A stretch of 64,000 bases of DNA from Prorocentrum cordatum. Taxonomy: Eukaryota > Sar > Dinophyceae > Prorocentrales > Prorocentraceae. Each line of letters starts with the position of its first letter. Within the stretch, counting starts at the first letter, position 1. A program made the position numbers and the translations under genes. The notes beneath the pieces are model-generated. The model did not search any database and was not told where the DNA came from. It was given only the letters and a program-made list of their open reading frames with translations. The stretch covers positions 185,801 to 249,800 of the forward strand of contig CAUYUJ010012647.1 in NCBI GenBank assembly GCA_963575745.1. The letters run 5' to 3'. Positions 10,696 through 20,549 of the stretch are shown in pieces.

Positions 10696-10912
10696 TTCGG
10701 TGGCAGCTCATGGGGGCCTCCCATACTCACCACCTTGTCGGCTCTAGCGAATCGACGCTAATCGACGCTGAATCGACGCTAATCGACGCCAGCCGACGCT
10801 AAATCGGCGCTATGTCATCGGCTCCCAAACGCTAATCGACGCCAATCGACGCTAACCGACGCTAAAGACGGAATTGAGAGGATACTGTACGCTCCCATGA
10901 TCTGCTACCGAA
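10696..10912. mobile_element. Family B iteron-bearing element, copy B1
   Basis: A 217-bp element with inverted termini TTCGGTGGCAGCTCATGGG and the complement of TTCGGTAGCAGATCATGGG. A perfect 6-bp target duplication CGATGG lies at 10690-10695 and 10913-10918. The interior is a run of degenerate TCGACGCTAA iterons, interrupted by TCATCGGCTCCCA. The longer copy B2 (39925-40278) has the same ends and its own 6-bp duplication. It is non-coding. Confidence 0.88.
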
Positions 10913-10918
10913 CGATGG

Positions 10919-11304
10919 GGGTGGGGATCGGTTGGACCATGTTGACGACGGGTGCAGATGTCCTGAGATCCGACAGCAGGAAAAATGACAACATCGCGAA
11001 AAATCAGGTCTGGAGCCCTATACCTCGTCATGATGCGCAGATTTTCTGGCCAGATCCATCCGTGAGGGTTCTCGGGCCCGAGTCTGGGCAAAACTGCCCG
11101 CCGTGGAAGAATTGCAACGACAGGACCACAGAATTCCGCGGCCCTTCCACGCAGGCCCCCCGCAGTCCCCGCTTCTAAGTCACCTCCCGGTGGACTGGGC
11201 CACTCACCGCAAAGTCGGCCACTTCCCGGCGGCGCCGGGAAGTGGGTCGGTTCGCCGCCGCGTCTTTCGCGAATGACTCGAACGGGGTCACCCCTGATGA
11301 CGAT
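10919..11304. other. No supported gene
   Basis: Unique sequence between elements B1 and D1. Only short frames without motifs are present. Confidence 0.4.
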
Positions 11305-11315
11305 GGAACATAAAG

Positions 11316-11514
11316 TTAGGGGAACGAAAAATTACATAAACATAAGAACTCGGAGGTCCGCGCGGATTTCTCGGATCCGCGGTGGACCCCCCTCCCCTGC
11401 GCGCGGAGCGCGCTAGGGGCGGCGCCGAAGGCGCCGCCGGTGGGCGCCAGCGCGGACCGAGAAATCCGCGCGGACCTCCGAGCTTTCATGTTTATGTCAT
11501 TGGCCGTTCCCCCA
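11316..11514. mobile_element. Family D foldback element, copy D1
   Basis: A 199-bp element whose inverted arms run about 60 bp: outer GGGGAACG, ACATAAACAT, then GGTCCGCGCGGATTTCTCGG. A very GC-rich self-complementary core (GCGCGGAGCGCGC, GGCGGCGCC) sits between them. Flanks GGAACATAAAG (11305-11315) and GGAAAATAAAG (11515-11525) match at 10 of 11. A 9-11 bp duplication with long arms would suit a Mutator-like element, but that assignment is inference. Confidence 0.8.
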
Positions 11515-12000
11515 GGAAAATAAAGTGCAAACCCTGCGAGTGCCCATCGGACGTTCGAGGAGAGACACCGCAATGCCGCCTCGCCCACGCGGCTTGTGCC
11601 CCGGCCCCTCACGCTGGCCCCACGGGCGCGGCGCGGCGTGGCGTGGCGTGGCGTGGGGGGGGGTCGGGGGCGGGCACGCCCGCGCCAGCTCCTGCCGGTG
11701 CCCTTGCACTCCACGATCAGGAGGAAGTCCCCGTGCCTGCGGCCAGAGCCACAAGCTTCTCCGAGTTTCTGACTAAGCGTGGGGGTATCTCCCCCCGACG
11801 GGGGTCAACCTCGCCTCTTCATCGCGCCGCGACGGGGGTCGGAGCGTCTTCGGCGCGCGGTGGCTGCCCGCGACGGGGGTCGATGTGGGGCTGTCGGCGG
11901 GGGTGACAACCCCCCGACGCTTCTTGAGAAACTCGGAGTAGGACGAACGAGCGAACGCCACTACAGCGAAGGGATGTCCCAACTGCAGGGGTGGGCGTGC

Positions 12001-12171
12001 ACAGTCAACCCGTATCATGGAAATGTGCGGTACGGATGCAAGGGCTTTGGAGGGCAAGTTGACGTTTTCCGAATGTGGTGGAACGTGAAAGTCGCTAAGG
12101 ATGTGCCGAAGGGGCAAAGATGCAAGGGTATCTTGGGAAATGTGCCCATCCTCACTATTCGGGCTGACTGT
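12001..12171. mobile_element. Family F element, copy F2
   Basis: A 171-bp copy with ACAGTCAACCCG at the left and CGGGCTGACTGT at the right. The interior has GGATGCAAGGGC, GTTGACGTT and GTCGCTAAGGATG in the same order as F1. No clear target duplication was found. Confidence 0.75.
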
Positions 12172-12284
12172 AGCGCCGCGGCGCTCGGTGCGAATTCGCG
12201 ACGAGACCTTCCTGTGGACGATGGATGTCGTTGTCTCTTCGGACGGTGTACAAATTCTCTGGCGTGGCTTGGAACATTATAAGA

Positions 12285-12480
12285 AGAGAAGACTGCACGA
12301 ATTCAGAATTTCGAGACGCCGTTCGACTTCCTCGGATCGGTACTGGGCCACCTTCCCCTGGCGCGCGCGGGGCGCGGCGGCGGCGGCGCCCGAAGCGCCG
12401 CGGGGGGGGTCCCAGCGCAGATCCGAAAAATCCGCGCGGAGTTCCGAAGAGTCTTGATGTGCAGTTGTGCCTCTTCGAAG
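12285..12480. mobile_element. Family D foldback element, copy D2
   Basis: A diverged copy. Its right arm keeps ATCCGCGCGGAGTTCCGAAGA and its left arm the weaker complement TTCGACTTCCTCGGATC. The core GGCGCGCGCGGGGCGCGGCGG is self-complementary. Confidence 0.6.
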
Positions 12481-12828
12481 CATGATCGCCCCCCCGGGAC
12501 CGCATCCACAGTCGTGGGGTGCGCACAGACTCTGTCCACAGCTGACATCCGCACTACCCACGTGTGAGACTGGGTTATTGCGCGTTCGTTGGGTTCACAT
12601 TCGACACCCCACGGCGTGAGCAAATAAGTCTCGCGCCGAAGGTGAGCAATACCTGACTCCACCAATGGAGCGCACTTGGCAAACATGCGCAACGACCGCA
12701 TTAAGACTTCCTTTACTTTTTTGGTCGCGAGCGCAAGCGGTACAGCCGCGCGAGAGCGAAGCAACAATGCAACGGCCTAAATTACGCACTAAGCGCACAG
12801 GAGCGAACTACGCTGCGGCTCAGAAAGC

Positions 12829-13086
12829 GTGGAAGACCAGGGAAGGCTCCAGGTCGACGTGCAGCGCCAAAACGGCGATGAAGACTGCCTTCGCATGCGC
12901 GAGGATCAGAATCGGGTCCTGCGCGAGATGACCAAGCGAGTTGGCGCCGTGGCTCACGCGGGCCGCTGGCGCGACACGCGCCACCTTTTCGCGGGCAGCC
13001 TGCGCGCCAGTGTCGGCGCAGACGACCCCGTTGCCCTGCGCCCCTCGCATGGGCCTCGCCTGGTCGAGGCTGTTGGGCGTTGCTGA
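12829..13086 (+). CDS. Unidentified short ORF, hydrophilic, possible gene fragment
   Basis: The frame encodes about 85 residues from a GTG and is open upstream to a TAA near 12793, so the true start is unknown. The first 45 residues are strongly hydrophilic with alternating charged and Leu/Val positions (DVQRQNGDEDCLRMREDQ), suggesting a helix or short coiled coil. No family is recognised. It stops six bases before element K1 and has no visible partner exon. It could be an exon, a gene relic or a chance frame in GC-rich DNA. Confidence 0.25.
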   Translation: MEDQGRLQVDVQRQNGDEDCLRMREDQNRVLREMTKRVGAVAHAGRWRDTRHLFAGSLRASVGADDPVALRPSHGPRLVEAVGRC

Positions 13087-13091
13087 ATTAG

Positions 13092-13284
13092 ATGCCTCCG
13101 AGATGGGGTCCGAGCAGATGGGGTCGAAGGATCGCGCCGCCGATGCATGGCCGACGTTGGCGACGCATCGGCGACGTCGGCGTGGGGAAACACGGGCTCC
13201 GCACCGAGCCGCAACGCCGATGCATCGGCGCTGCGGCGCGATCCTCCGACCCCTTCCACTCCGACTCCATCTACGAGGCCTAGG
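13092..13284. mobile_element. Family K GATGCATC-rich element, copy K1
   Basis: A 193-bp element with inverted arms ending in GGATCGCGCCGC, outer GATGCCTCCGAGATGGGGTC and the complement of TAGGCCTCGTAGATGGAGTC. The interior repeats GATGCATCGGCGA and GACGTCGGCG. Flanks ATTAG (13087-13091) and TTTAG (13285-13289) match at 4 of 5. Related copies are K2 (59619-59846) and K3 (29893-30244). Confidence 0.8.
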
Positions 13285-13290
13285 TTTAGT

Positions 13291-13503
13291 TTTGGACGCC
13301 CGAAATGGGTACGGAAAAAATGGGTACAATGCCCGACAGCAAATGTTGTCGCAGACCAACAGCGGCCGCTGTTGGGCAGGCGGCCTTCTGTCTCGAATTG
13401 ATACAGGCCGCGGCGGCGTGGACAGCGAGTCCTGTTCAAAATGAACAAGAACTGCTGTTGGGCATTCTACCCATTCTCTCCGTGCCCATTTCGGGCGTCC
13501 AGA
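13291..13503. mobile_element. Family J element, copy J1 (uninterrupted)
   Basis: A 213-bp element with about 50-bp terminal inverted repeats (outer TGGACGCCCGAAATGGG, inner AATGGGTA.AATGCCC.ACAGC). Perfect 5-bp flanks TTAGT lie at 13286-13290 and 13504-13508. It starts directly beside K1, and its left target copy overlaps that of K1. J2 (35451-35842) is the same element with a second element inserted after its GGGTAC. Confidence 0.9.
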
Positions 13504-13699
13504 TTAGTGGGGATGCGATACCTGGGAGGGCAGAAAGGTGCACCTTCTGGACCCTAAGAGGCCCCCGTCCGGACCCGACGGGGCCCGTAGGGCTCCTTTG
13601 CGGCAGCCCTCGCTGCACCCCCACGGCGTGACGCTCAGGGTCGAGTCAGAGACGGCCCACCGGAGTCGCGCCCCCGCCCCCCCCCACGCGATCCGCTCC

Positions 13700-13740
13700 A
13701 GCTCCTCACCCTCCTCCTCCTCCTCCTCCTCCTCCTCGAG
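13700..13740. repeat. TCC microsatellite
   Basis: Short run of CTCCTCCTCC triplets. Confidence 0.85.
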
Positions 13741-13850
13741 CATTCGAGGGCACCCTCTCCCAGGCTGCACAGGAACAGCCAGCGAGCAAGAATACTATGA
13801 GGGCACCCTCCCTGCACCGACCTCGATCTTACACCTCGCTCCGACCGTAC
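13735..13850. repeat. Dispersed repeat paired with 10175-10290
   Basis: Second copy of the block whose clearest shared word is ACCGACCTCGATCT followed by ACCTCG and TCCGACCGTAC. Element A3 follows at 13947, as A2 follows the first copy. Confidence 0.65.
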
Positions 13851-13946
13851 CCCGCATGGGCAAGAAGAACGCGTCGGAGCTCTGGGCCCCTCATGCCGCG
13901 CGAGGGCGCCATCGCCGCCGTGCCCTCGTGCCGCTGTTCTCTAGCC

Positions 13947-14139
13947 TTATGTCGGGCCTGTCCCCCCTACAGGGGGGATCTTCGACGAAAAATAGGAAAT
14001 ACCCTCAAAATACCCCAGAAGGGTAAACAAATGCTCAAAACACAATCCCCAGACCATTCTTGGATTATGTTTTGACTATTTTCGGGGTATTTTCTGTTTT
14101 CGTCGGAAATCCTCCTGTAGGGGGACAGGCCCGACTTAA
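13947..14139. mobile_element. Family A element, copy A3
   Basis: A 193-bp copy with clean boundaries. TTATGTCGGGCCTGTCCCCC and the complement of TTAAGTCGGGCCTGTCCCCC form the ends. The 8-bp target duplication CTCTAGCC (13939-13946 and 14140-14147) is perfect. The core is AT-rich (ACTATTTTCGGGGTATTTTC) against GC-rich flanks. Confidence 0.92.
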
Positions 14140-14252
14140 CTCTAGCCCAAGGCCGCGACACCGCGGCACCATGACCTTCGCACCCACGCGCGGGGCCCAC
14201 CTTCTGCCCAGGAGAACTGCTGGGCGGCGAGCCCGGGGGTACAGGGCAGCTT

Positions 14253-14405
14253 TTAATACATAGGATTTGTATTAAATATAAGATGTTTCATACATGATTA
14301 ATGTATTAATGAATTGATGCATGAACTCATCGTTGTTTCCAATACTAAATCTCTGCATTTGTTATGCATGATCCGCACGCGGAGCATGTATAAAGAAACG
14401 GCACC
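14253..14405. repeat. AT-rich dispersed repeat, copy P1
   Basis: A roughly 150-bp AT-rich island. Shared with 28485-28650 are TACAGGGCAG, TACATAGGATTT, GCATGA/GCACGAGCTCATCG, CAATACTAA and CATGATCCGCACGCGGA.CATGTAT. The strong composition change marks it as inserted sequence. Ends are not resolved. Confidence 0.7.
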
Positions 14406-14409
14406 GTAC

Positions 14410-15290
14410 GTGAGGAGGGGCAGGCCTGCTCAGAAGGCTCGAATGTCCCCTGCGCCTTCGGAAGACGCAGGAAGCCTCGCAGAAGGCCCGAGGGCTCGTG
14501 AGAGGCTGAGGCCACCCTCTGAGGAGGCCTCCTCCGGGTCACCTCCCCCCTCGCTGGCCGCCGACCTGCGGCCACCGTGCTAGCAGAAGGAACGCTGGAT
14601 CAGGAACGAAGGGGCCTCTGCAGGGCCCCTTCGCTTCCTGATCTGGCGCCTATTCCTGACCACGGCCACCTCTTTCTGGCCACGGCCAACTCTTGATCCC
14701 TGGCCACCTGCTTCTGGCCACGGCCACCTATATTTCTGGCCACGGCCACCTACTTCTGGCCAGGGCCTGGCCACCAAATCAAAGGCCCCCTTCGCTCCTG
14801 CTCTGGCGCTCCTTGGAAAGGCCGCCCATCTCCGGCCACGGCCAGCCTCGGCCACGCACGGGTGCCAGCCCCGACCTGGACCCGAGGAGCGGCCCGACCA
14901 CCGGAGCCCCCCCCCCCCCCCCCCCCCTGAGCGCTCGGTGGCCCCTTCCTTCGGCGCGTCCTGCCCCGTGCGGTGTACGCGCCCGGAGAGGCGCACGGCG
15001 AAGGCACGTGCGCGGAGGGGGAGGCGCTCTGGTGCAAAGCACCGCGGGCTCGAGGGCGCAGCGTCGTCCATCTCCGCGACGGGGGCCGAGGGATGCCAGG
15101 GGTGCGTTGCCGAAACGGCGGCGCGCCCAGACACAAAGAACTCCCTTCGGACGCTGGGCTTCGGAAGAGGATCAGGCGGAGTGAATTACAAAGCGAAGCC
15201 CCAGGGCGGCCCGCCAGGCCTGGAGGCTCCCCACATGAGCCAGGACTGCTGCGACTTGGCCTACGAATGTGAGTGGCAACGATCGGGGGG
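14410..15290. other. No supported gene; contains TTCTGGCCACGGCCACC minisatellite
   Basis: Overlapping GC-rich frames on both strands lack domains. From 14640 to 14770 there are about six units of a 20-bp minisatellite with core TTCTGGCCACGGCCACC. A C-run interrupts near 14910. Confidence 0.55.
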
Positions 15291-15298
15291 GGCTGGCA

Positions 15299-15425
15299 TA
15301 CGGGGGGGGCACATCGACCTGGAATCGGCGATACATCGCCGATAGATCGGCGATAGTGAATCCGCACGTTGCCGGGAGGGGGGCCCAGGTCCTATCGGCG
15401 ACGAGTGGGCAATCGGGGGCCGATG
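15299..15425. repeat. Dispersed repeat U, copy 1
   Basis: Shares with 16150-16295 the ordered words TCGGCGAT.CATC.CCGAT, ATCGGCG, CCGCACGT and a GCGA...AG.GGGC.AT.GGGGG end. A third fragment is at 54985-55005. GATGCATC-type palindromes link it loosely to family K. Confidence 0.6.
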
Positions 15426-15504
15426 CGTCTCGGAGGGAGGCGACGAGCGAAAGAAACGTATCCATGTCCACTCCCTCGCGGTCTGGATTCCTGAGCTCGA
15501 CCCC

Positions 15505-15583
15505 GTGGATACGCGGTCGCACGGATACGCAAGGGTAACATTGGAAAGTTGATCGTCGTTACTATGCGATTCGACTGTGCTCC
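15505..15583. repeat. Partial family F copy
   Basis: Right half of a family F element: GGATACGCAAGGGTAACATTGG followed by TACTATGCG and TTCGACTGTG, matching the right half of F1. Confidence 0.5.
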
Positions 15584-15909
15584 CCAGACCTCTCCAGGGG
15601 TGCGTATGCGAATTCGATGCGAATACAGCCCTGACGACGAGGTAAGGGTAGCTGCGGTAGCGGTATCGGTGCATCGCCTCCTACCCCGAGGTGTGGATGT
15701 GGCTCCCGCCCACGGGACAGCGGGGGACGACACTCTGCAAGGCCCCAAGACGCGAGCGCGACGATCGCGACGCGCCGGGAGATTCGGAGCCCGCTGACAA
15801 CTCCGCAACGCGGCGGCGCCGTCAGGGCGCGCCGCCGGCCAGCGACAGAAACCAGACGGGCAGCCCTTGCCTTACAGTGCCACTGCCTGGGCCAGCCCAA
15901 CACCCGACA

Positions 15910-16078
15910 AGACCCTCCTCCTACTCCTCCTCCTCCTCCTCCTCCTCTTCCTGCTCTTCCCTCCTTGTTCTTCCTTTTTCCTCCTCCTCCTCCTCCCCCC
16001 CCTCCCCCACCTCCCCCTCCCCCACCCCCCCTCTTCTCCTCGCCCTCTTCCTCCTGCTCCTCGTCCTCCTCGTCGCCC
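15910..16078. repeat. TCC/CCT polypyrimidine tract
   Basis: About 170 bp of TCC triplets with CCCCC interruptions. Frames through it encode poly-Leu, poly-Ser or poly-Pro only. Confidence 0.9.
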
Positions 16079-16149
16079 TCCGGCTCTGGGCCGCGAACGA
16101 CGGGAGACGGGCCGTCGCGAGGGAACGTCAGCGGGAGACGGGCTCCAGG

Positions 16150-16295
16150 GGAGGAAGCACCCAGCTGGAGTCGGCGATGCATCACCGATGCATCGGCGGT
16201 CGGCCCTCGATGTCGGCACCGCACGTGCCTGGGCGGGGAGGGCTATGGTGCCCCTGTCAGCGATCAGCGGGCGATTGGGGGGGGGTCGATGCGCT
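16150..16295. repeat. Dispersed repeat U, copy 2
   Basis: Second copy of the repeat at 15299-15425, with the same word order around GATGCATCACCGATGCATC. Confidence 0.6.
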
Positions 16296-16337
16296 GCCCC
16301 CCGGGCCTAACCCCATGCCCCTGAGGTTCAAGGGGTG

Positions 16338-16405
16338 GGAATAAGAAAGTTCGGCGTCCAGGGAGGATACTAAAGGTTTTCCCGGCAGGTCGCAGCATAA
16401 AAGAC
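16338..16405. repeat. Dispersed repeat Q, copy 1
   Basis: The words AATAAGAAAGTTCGG, CAGGGAG and CAGCATAA match 42140-42215 in order. A second related word, GATGAAGTTCGG, occurs at 18328 and 42604, so Q may bracket the trinucleotide arrays. Confidence 0.5.
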
Positions 16406-16424
16406 GCTGAGGAGGATGTTGATA

Positions 16425-16678
16425 ATGCTGATGTTGTTGTTATTGTTGTTGTTGTTGTTGATGCTGATGTTGGTGTAGATGATGGTGTTGAAGATTATGA
16501 TGTTGATGATGATGATGCTGATGATGATGATGGTGGATGGTGGTGGGAGCAGCACATAGTCGTAGCAGTCGCCGTAGAAGTAGTAGCAGTAGCAGTAGCA
16601 GTAGCAGTGGTAGTAGTAGTAGTAGCAGCAGCAGTAGCAATAGTAGTAGTAGAAGGAGTAGTAGTAGTAGTAGTAGGT

Positions 16679-16718
<40 letters not shown>

Positions 16719-16762
16719 GTGTAGTAGTAGTAGGTGTAGTAGTAGTAATAGTGAGAGAGTGT

Positions 16763-16805
<43 letters not shown>

Positions 16806-16851
16806 CGTAGTAGTAGTAGTGGTCGTAGTAGTGGTAGTAGTAGTAGTAGTC

Positions 16852-16889
<38 letters not shown>

Positions 16890-16890
16890 C

Positions 16891-16981
<91 letters not shown>

Positions 16982-17081
16982 TAGTACTAGTACTAGTACT
17001 CGTACTCGTACTCGTACTCGTACGAGTACTCGTACTAGTACTAGTAGTAGTACTAGTAGTACTCGTAGTAGTAGTAGTAGC

Positions 17082-17113
<32 letters not shown>

Positions 17114-17212
17114 TAGTAGTGGTAGTAGTAGTGGTCGAAGTAGTAGTAGTGGTCGTAGTAGTAGTAGTAGTAGTAGTAGTATTGGTCGTGGTAGTTGTAG
17201 TAGTACTACTAC

Positions 17213-17254
<42 letters not shown>

Positions 17255-17320
17255 TCGTAGTGGTAGTCGTAGTTGTAGTCGCCGTCGTCGTCGTCCTAGT
17301 AGTAGTTGCTGTTGGTGTTG
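16425..17320. repeat. AGT/GTT trinucleotide array
   Basis: About 900 bp of trinucleotides: GTT/GAT at the left, then long AGT/GTC runs, and a short 6-bp ACTCGT/ACTAGT section near 16985-17060. It generates poly-Thr, poly-Val and poly-Ser frames of about 300 residues that are not genes. Confidence 0.95.
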
Positions 17321-17544
17321 TAGGGGAGGAAGGAAGGAGGGAGGAGAGAGGGAGGACTTGGGGGGAGGCGTTTCGAAAAAAACAAGGTTGCAAACCAATC
17401 AAAGTCCTTTTGACAAAACCTATCAATTAAAAAAGGGTTTGAAATCCTCCTGTGTGGGGAGTTCATCTCGGGCATTTTACGGCGATAGGAAGCCCTGGAG
17501 ATAGTATGTTAGCCAGCATGGGACCTGACTAGTTGGTTCTTCCA

Positions 17545-17900
17545 ATCTACGCGGTGCAATATGTGTTGTGCACTGAATGCGATGCAATCTATGTAATGCA
17601 ACCTATGCGGTGCAATCTACGTGGGGACTTATATGCTATGCAGCCTATGGAACGCAGTATACGCGGCGCAATCTATGTGGTGCAATGTATGCGGTGCAGC
17701 CGATGAAGTGCTGTCTAAACGGTGCAATCGATGTGGCGCAGTGTATGCAATTCAATCTATGTAATGCAGTCTATGCGGTGCAATATATGTGTTGCAATGT
17801 ATGCGATGCAACCTATGCAATGCAGTCTAAGAGTATGTGGTGCAGTGTCTGCGGTGCAACCTATGTAATGCAGTCCATGCGGTGCAGTGTATGCGATGCG
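17545..17900. repeat. GTGCAATCTATGCG minisatellite
   Basis: About 24 degenerate units of roughly 13-16 bp with consensus near GTGCAATCTATGCG. A second array of the same unit lies at 57905-58240. Peptides are Cys/Met/Ala-rich repeats. Confidence 0.85.
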
Positions 17901-18060
17901 GCGACGGCGACGGGCGGCGACGGGCGGCACGGGCGGCGACGGCTGGGGATGGCGGCAACGGGCGGCGACGGCGACAGGCGGGACGGGCGGCGACGGGCGG
18001 CACGGGTGGCGACGGGCGGGCATGGCGGCGACGGGCGGCACTGCGGCGACTTTGCGGCGA
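17900..18060. repeat. GGCGGCGACGG minisatellite
   Basis: Roughly 12-bp GGCGACGGGCGG units directly following the GTGCAAT array. Confidence 0.85.
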
Positions 18061-18149
18061 GGGTCCCGAGATGATTAACCGAAGTAAGAACCCCGAATGC
18101 TGCATGCACTTTGGGGGAAAAAGCTCGCCCGGGGGGGGAGGGAAGGTAG

Positions 18150-18295
18150 TAGATGTAGTCGTAGCCGTTGATGGTAACGAGAATAATGATGATGTAGTAG
18201 TACTAGTCGCACTCGAAGTCGTAGTAGTCGCAGTATTTGATGCTAATGGTGATGGTAATGATGCTGCTGCTGATGATGATGCTACGCGGTAAGAA
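18150..18295. repeat. Degenerate trinucleotide tract
   Basis: GTAGTC, GATGAT and GCTGCT triplets. The following 18300-19055 holds no supported gene. Confidence 0.6.
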
Positions 18296-18299
18296 GTTT

Positions 18300-19055
18300 C
18301 AATCTACGATTCGTAGTTTTCCCAGTGACGATGAAGTTCGGTCCCGCCGCTCCCCACCGCCGACCAAAACTGCACTGGCCAGAGATAGCCAACACTCAGG
18401 TCTCAAGGAGGAATGCTTGCTTATCAACAACATGCGGTTGTCTGCTGATAGCTTTCGGGCGACCACTCGGACCTCGGGCGGCCGTTCGAGACGATCCGCG
18501 CACACGTCTGGAACATGCTCGCCGAGGCGCAGCCTCTGGGCAGCGTCCCGAAGCTGGGAGAACCGACGAAAGCATCCGAAAACCCACCTCGGTCGTTGAA
18601 AGTAGGTATTCATTTCTGGATTCCCAGATCACGATCTACTTTAGGCGCCTTCCTGCTTCAAGGATGTAATGACTTCCTTCTTCGCTCCTCTTCAGGAGGC
18701 AAGCGGGAACCCAATCTACTTCCAACGCCTTCCTAATGCATGCTTCTACCCACTTCTTCCGAACGACGGGTAATCTCCGTCGGACCAGAAATCGATCCCT
18801 GGATCCCTCCTGTGGTGCGCTCTGCCCAGCATGTCGAGGCAGATCCAGCCGTGGCCACGGGAGCGCCCCAGGACTTCCCAAAACCTCCCGCCAGCGAGTC
18901 CCGCTCCTCGAACCTCGGAAACCCCAGACCCGAGAGAAAGGGCAAACAATCGACCCCCATGATCATCACCCCGACAAGCGAAGCCGTTCAGCAAACGCAC
19001 CCAGACAAGGAATCGAACAGGGTAGGGCTGTTTATTAGTAAACGCCCAGGGCCGT
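18300..19055. other. No supported gene
   Basis: Short frames on both strands only, without motifs. Confidence 0.45.
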
Positions 19056-19060
19056 TGAGT

Positions 19061-19223
19061 TCGGGGATGGACAGACCTCCCTTTAGGGTTTAGTGAAAAC
19101 GACCTCGGGCCCAAACCTGGCGGGCGCAAGCCTGGAAAATAACGGCCGCGGCGCCCTCTCGAGAACCGAAAACGGACAATTCACTAATCGACGTGTCAGG
19201 GTAGGAGGTCTGTCCACCCCCGA
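19061..19223. mobile_element. Family C element, copy C2
   Basis: A 163-bp copy nearly identical to C1 over its whole length apart from a deletion near the left end. Ends are TCGGGGATGGACAGACCTCC and its inverted partner. Flanks TGAGT and TGTGT match at 4 of 5. Confidence 0.85.
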
Positions 19224-19455
19224 TGTGTAAACGCCAATTGTCGGGTCCGGGCGGTTTTTCTTTCCTTGAAGAGAGGGCGGGCAGCCCCCGGGCGCGCGCG
19301 CGGGCGCGACGCGCTGGCGCCCGGCGGCGGCGCCTGAGCCGCCGCCGCTCGTCCACCCCGAGCGGCTCCGCGGCGTCCAGCGCCGCGCCCTGGGGGGCCG
19401 CGGGGGCGTGGAGGCCTCCGGGATGAGGGCGTTATGTTTGTCGGGGATCTGCGGA

Positions 19456-19561
19456 CTCCTCCTCCTCCTCCTCCTCCTCCTCCGCGTCCGCCTCCTCCTC
19501 CTCCTCCTCCTCCTCCTCCTCCTCCTCCGCCTCCTCCTCCTCCGCCTCCTCCTCCTCCTGC
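19456..19561. repeat. TCC microsatellite
   Basis: About 105 bp of CCTCCTCCT triplets with two CGC interruptions. Confidence 0.9.
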
Positions 19562-19564
19562 TCC

Positions 19565-19735
19565 GCTGACCCGGGTCAGTCCACGCCTGGGTCTGTCGGG
19601 CCTTGCAGGATCCTGCAGCATTATGCAGGGTCCTGCAGCATCCTGCACGCAGGCCTGGGTCAATGCACCACTGGCTCTGCAGGATCCTGCAAGATCCGGC
19701 GCTCTGACTGACCCCCCTGACCCCTGTCTGCCTTG
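19565..19735. repeat. CCTGCAGGATCC word cluster
   Basis: Repeated ATCCTGCAG and GGTCCTGCAG words between CTGACCCGGGTCAG motifs. The same arrangement recurs at 21870-22090 and 31600-31915 and next to TCC tracts, so these three loci belong to one dispersed repeat. Confidence 0.7.
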
Positions 19736-19820
19736 ACCCCCGTCTCGAGGCTTCCGAGCTTTGGACTCTCCCAGGGCTCCGGCGATGTGAGTTTTGTCCG
19801 CCGGCAACTCTGCCTCGAGC

Positions 19821-20030
19821 TTTCTGTTGCATCCTCAGGGGGCCTTGCCTGTCCCGTCGCGGCCCTATCCGCATCGAATCCATGTCGAATTCGGCCTCGT
19901 CGGGTCCGTGTCGAATCCTTGTCGAGTCCACGCCAAATCAGCGCCGCGCCCGCATCGAGCCCTCGTCGGGCACAAGAAGAGACACCAATGTTTGGGGGAC
20001 GGGCGAGGACCCCCGAAGCTGCAACGCCAT
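19821..20030. repeat. 210-bp direct repeat, copy 1
   Basis: Starts TCTGTTGCATCCTC, continues through CCTGTCCCGTCGCGGC, then GTCGAATCC iterations, and ends with CAAGA.GA.GACACCAAT and CGAAG.TGCAACG. Copy 2 is at 20337-20548, giving a duplication period of about 516 bp. Confidence 0.8.
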
Positions 20031-20336
20031 CTGGCTGACACCCGTTTGCATTGACCCCCGCCTCGAGGCTCCCGAGGCTCCGCCCCTCCCCCCTCTCCGC
20101 CCCCCCGGGCGGCGCCAGAGGGGGAGGTGCCGGGGCGGTCCCCCACAGGCAGGTGCGGTGGCAGCCCGTGCGGTGACCTCGAAGTCCCCCAACAGAAACG
20201 ACAGCGCAGAACCCGCCACCGAACGGCTTTGGGACCCTGGTGCGGCTGCGGGCCCCAAGAAGGATATACACCACCGCCCCAAGGATATGCACCACCACCA
20301 CCACCACCACCTCCATTCCCTCTCCCTCCTCTACCT

Positions 20337-20548
20337 TCTGTTGCATCCTCGGGGGACCTTGTCTGTCCCGTCGCGGCACCATCCGCGTCAAATCCATGTC
20401 GGCCTCGTCGGATCCGTGTCGAATCCCTGTCGAGCCCGCGTCGAATCCACACCAAATCTGCGTCGAGTCCGCGTCGAGCCCGCGTCGGGCACAAGAGAAG
20501 ACACCAATCTGGGGGACAGGCGACGCCCCCCGAAGATGCAACGTAATC
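20337..20548. repeat. 210-bp direct repeat, copy 2
   Basis: Second copy of 19821-20030, about 80-85% alike by eye. A CAC run (20280-20310) sits just left. The repeated minus-strand peptide pattern (RGLDxDSTRIRRG type) comes from the internal GTCGAATCC iterations and is not evidence of a gene. Confidence 0.8.
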
Positions 20549-20549
20549 C

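Noticed and set aside
16440-17430. Frames of about 300-330 residues rich in Thr, Val or Ser
   Set aside because: Produced by the AGT/GTT trinucleotide array; every frame is open because no stop occurs in the repeat.
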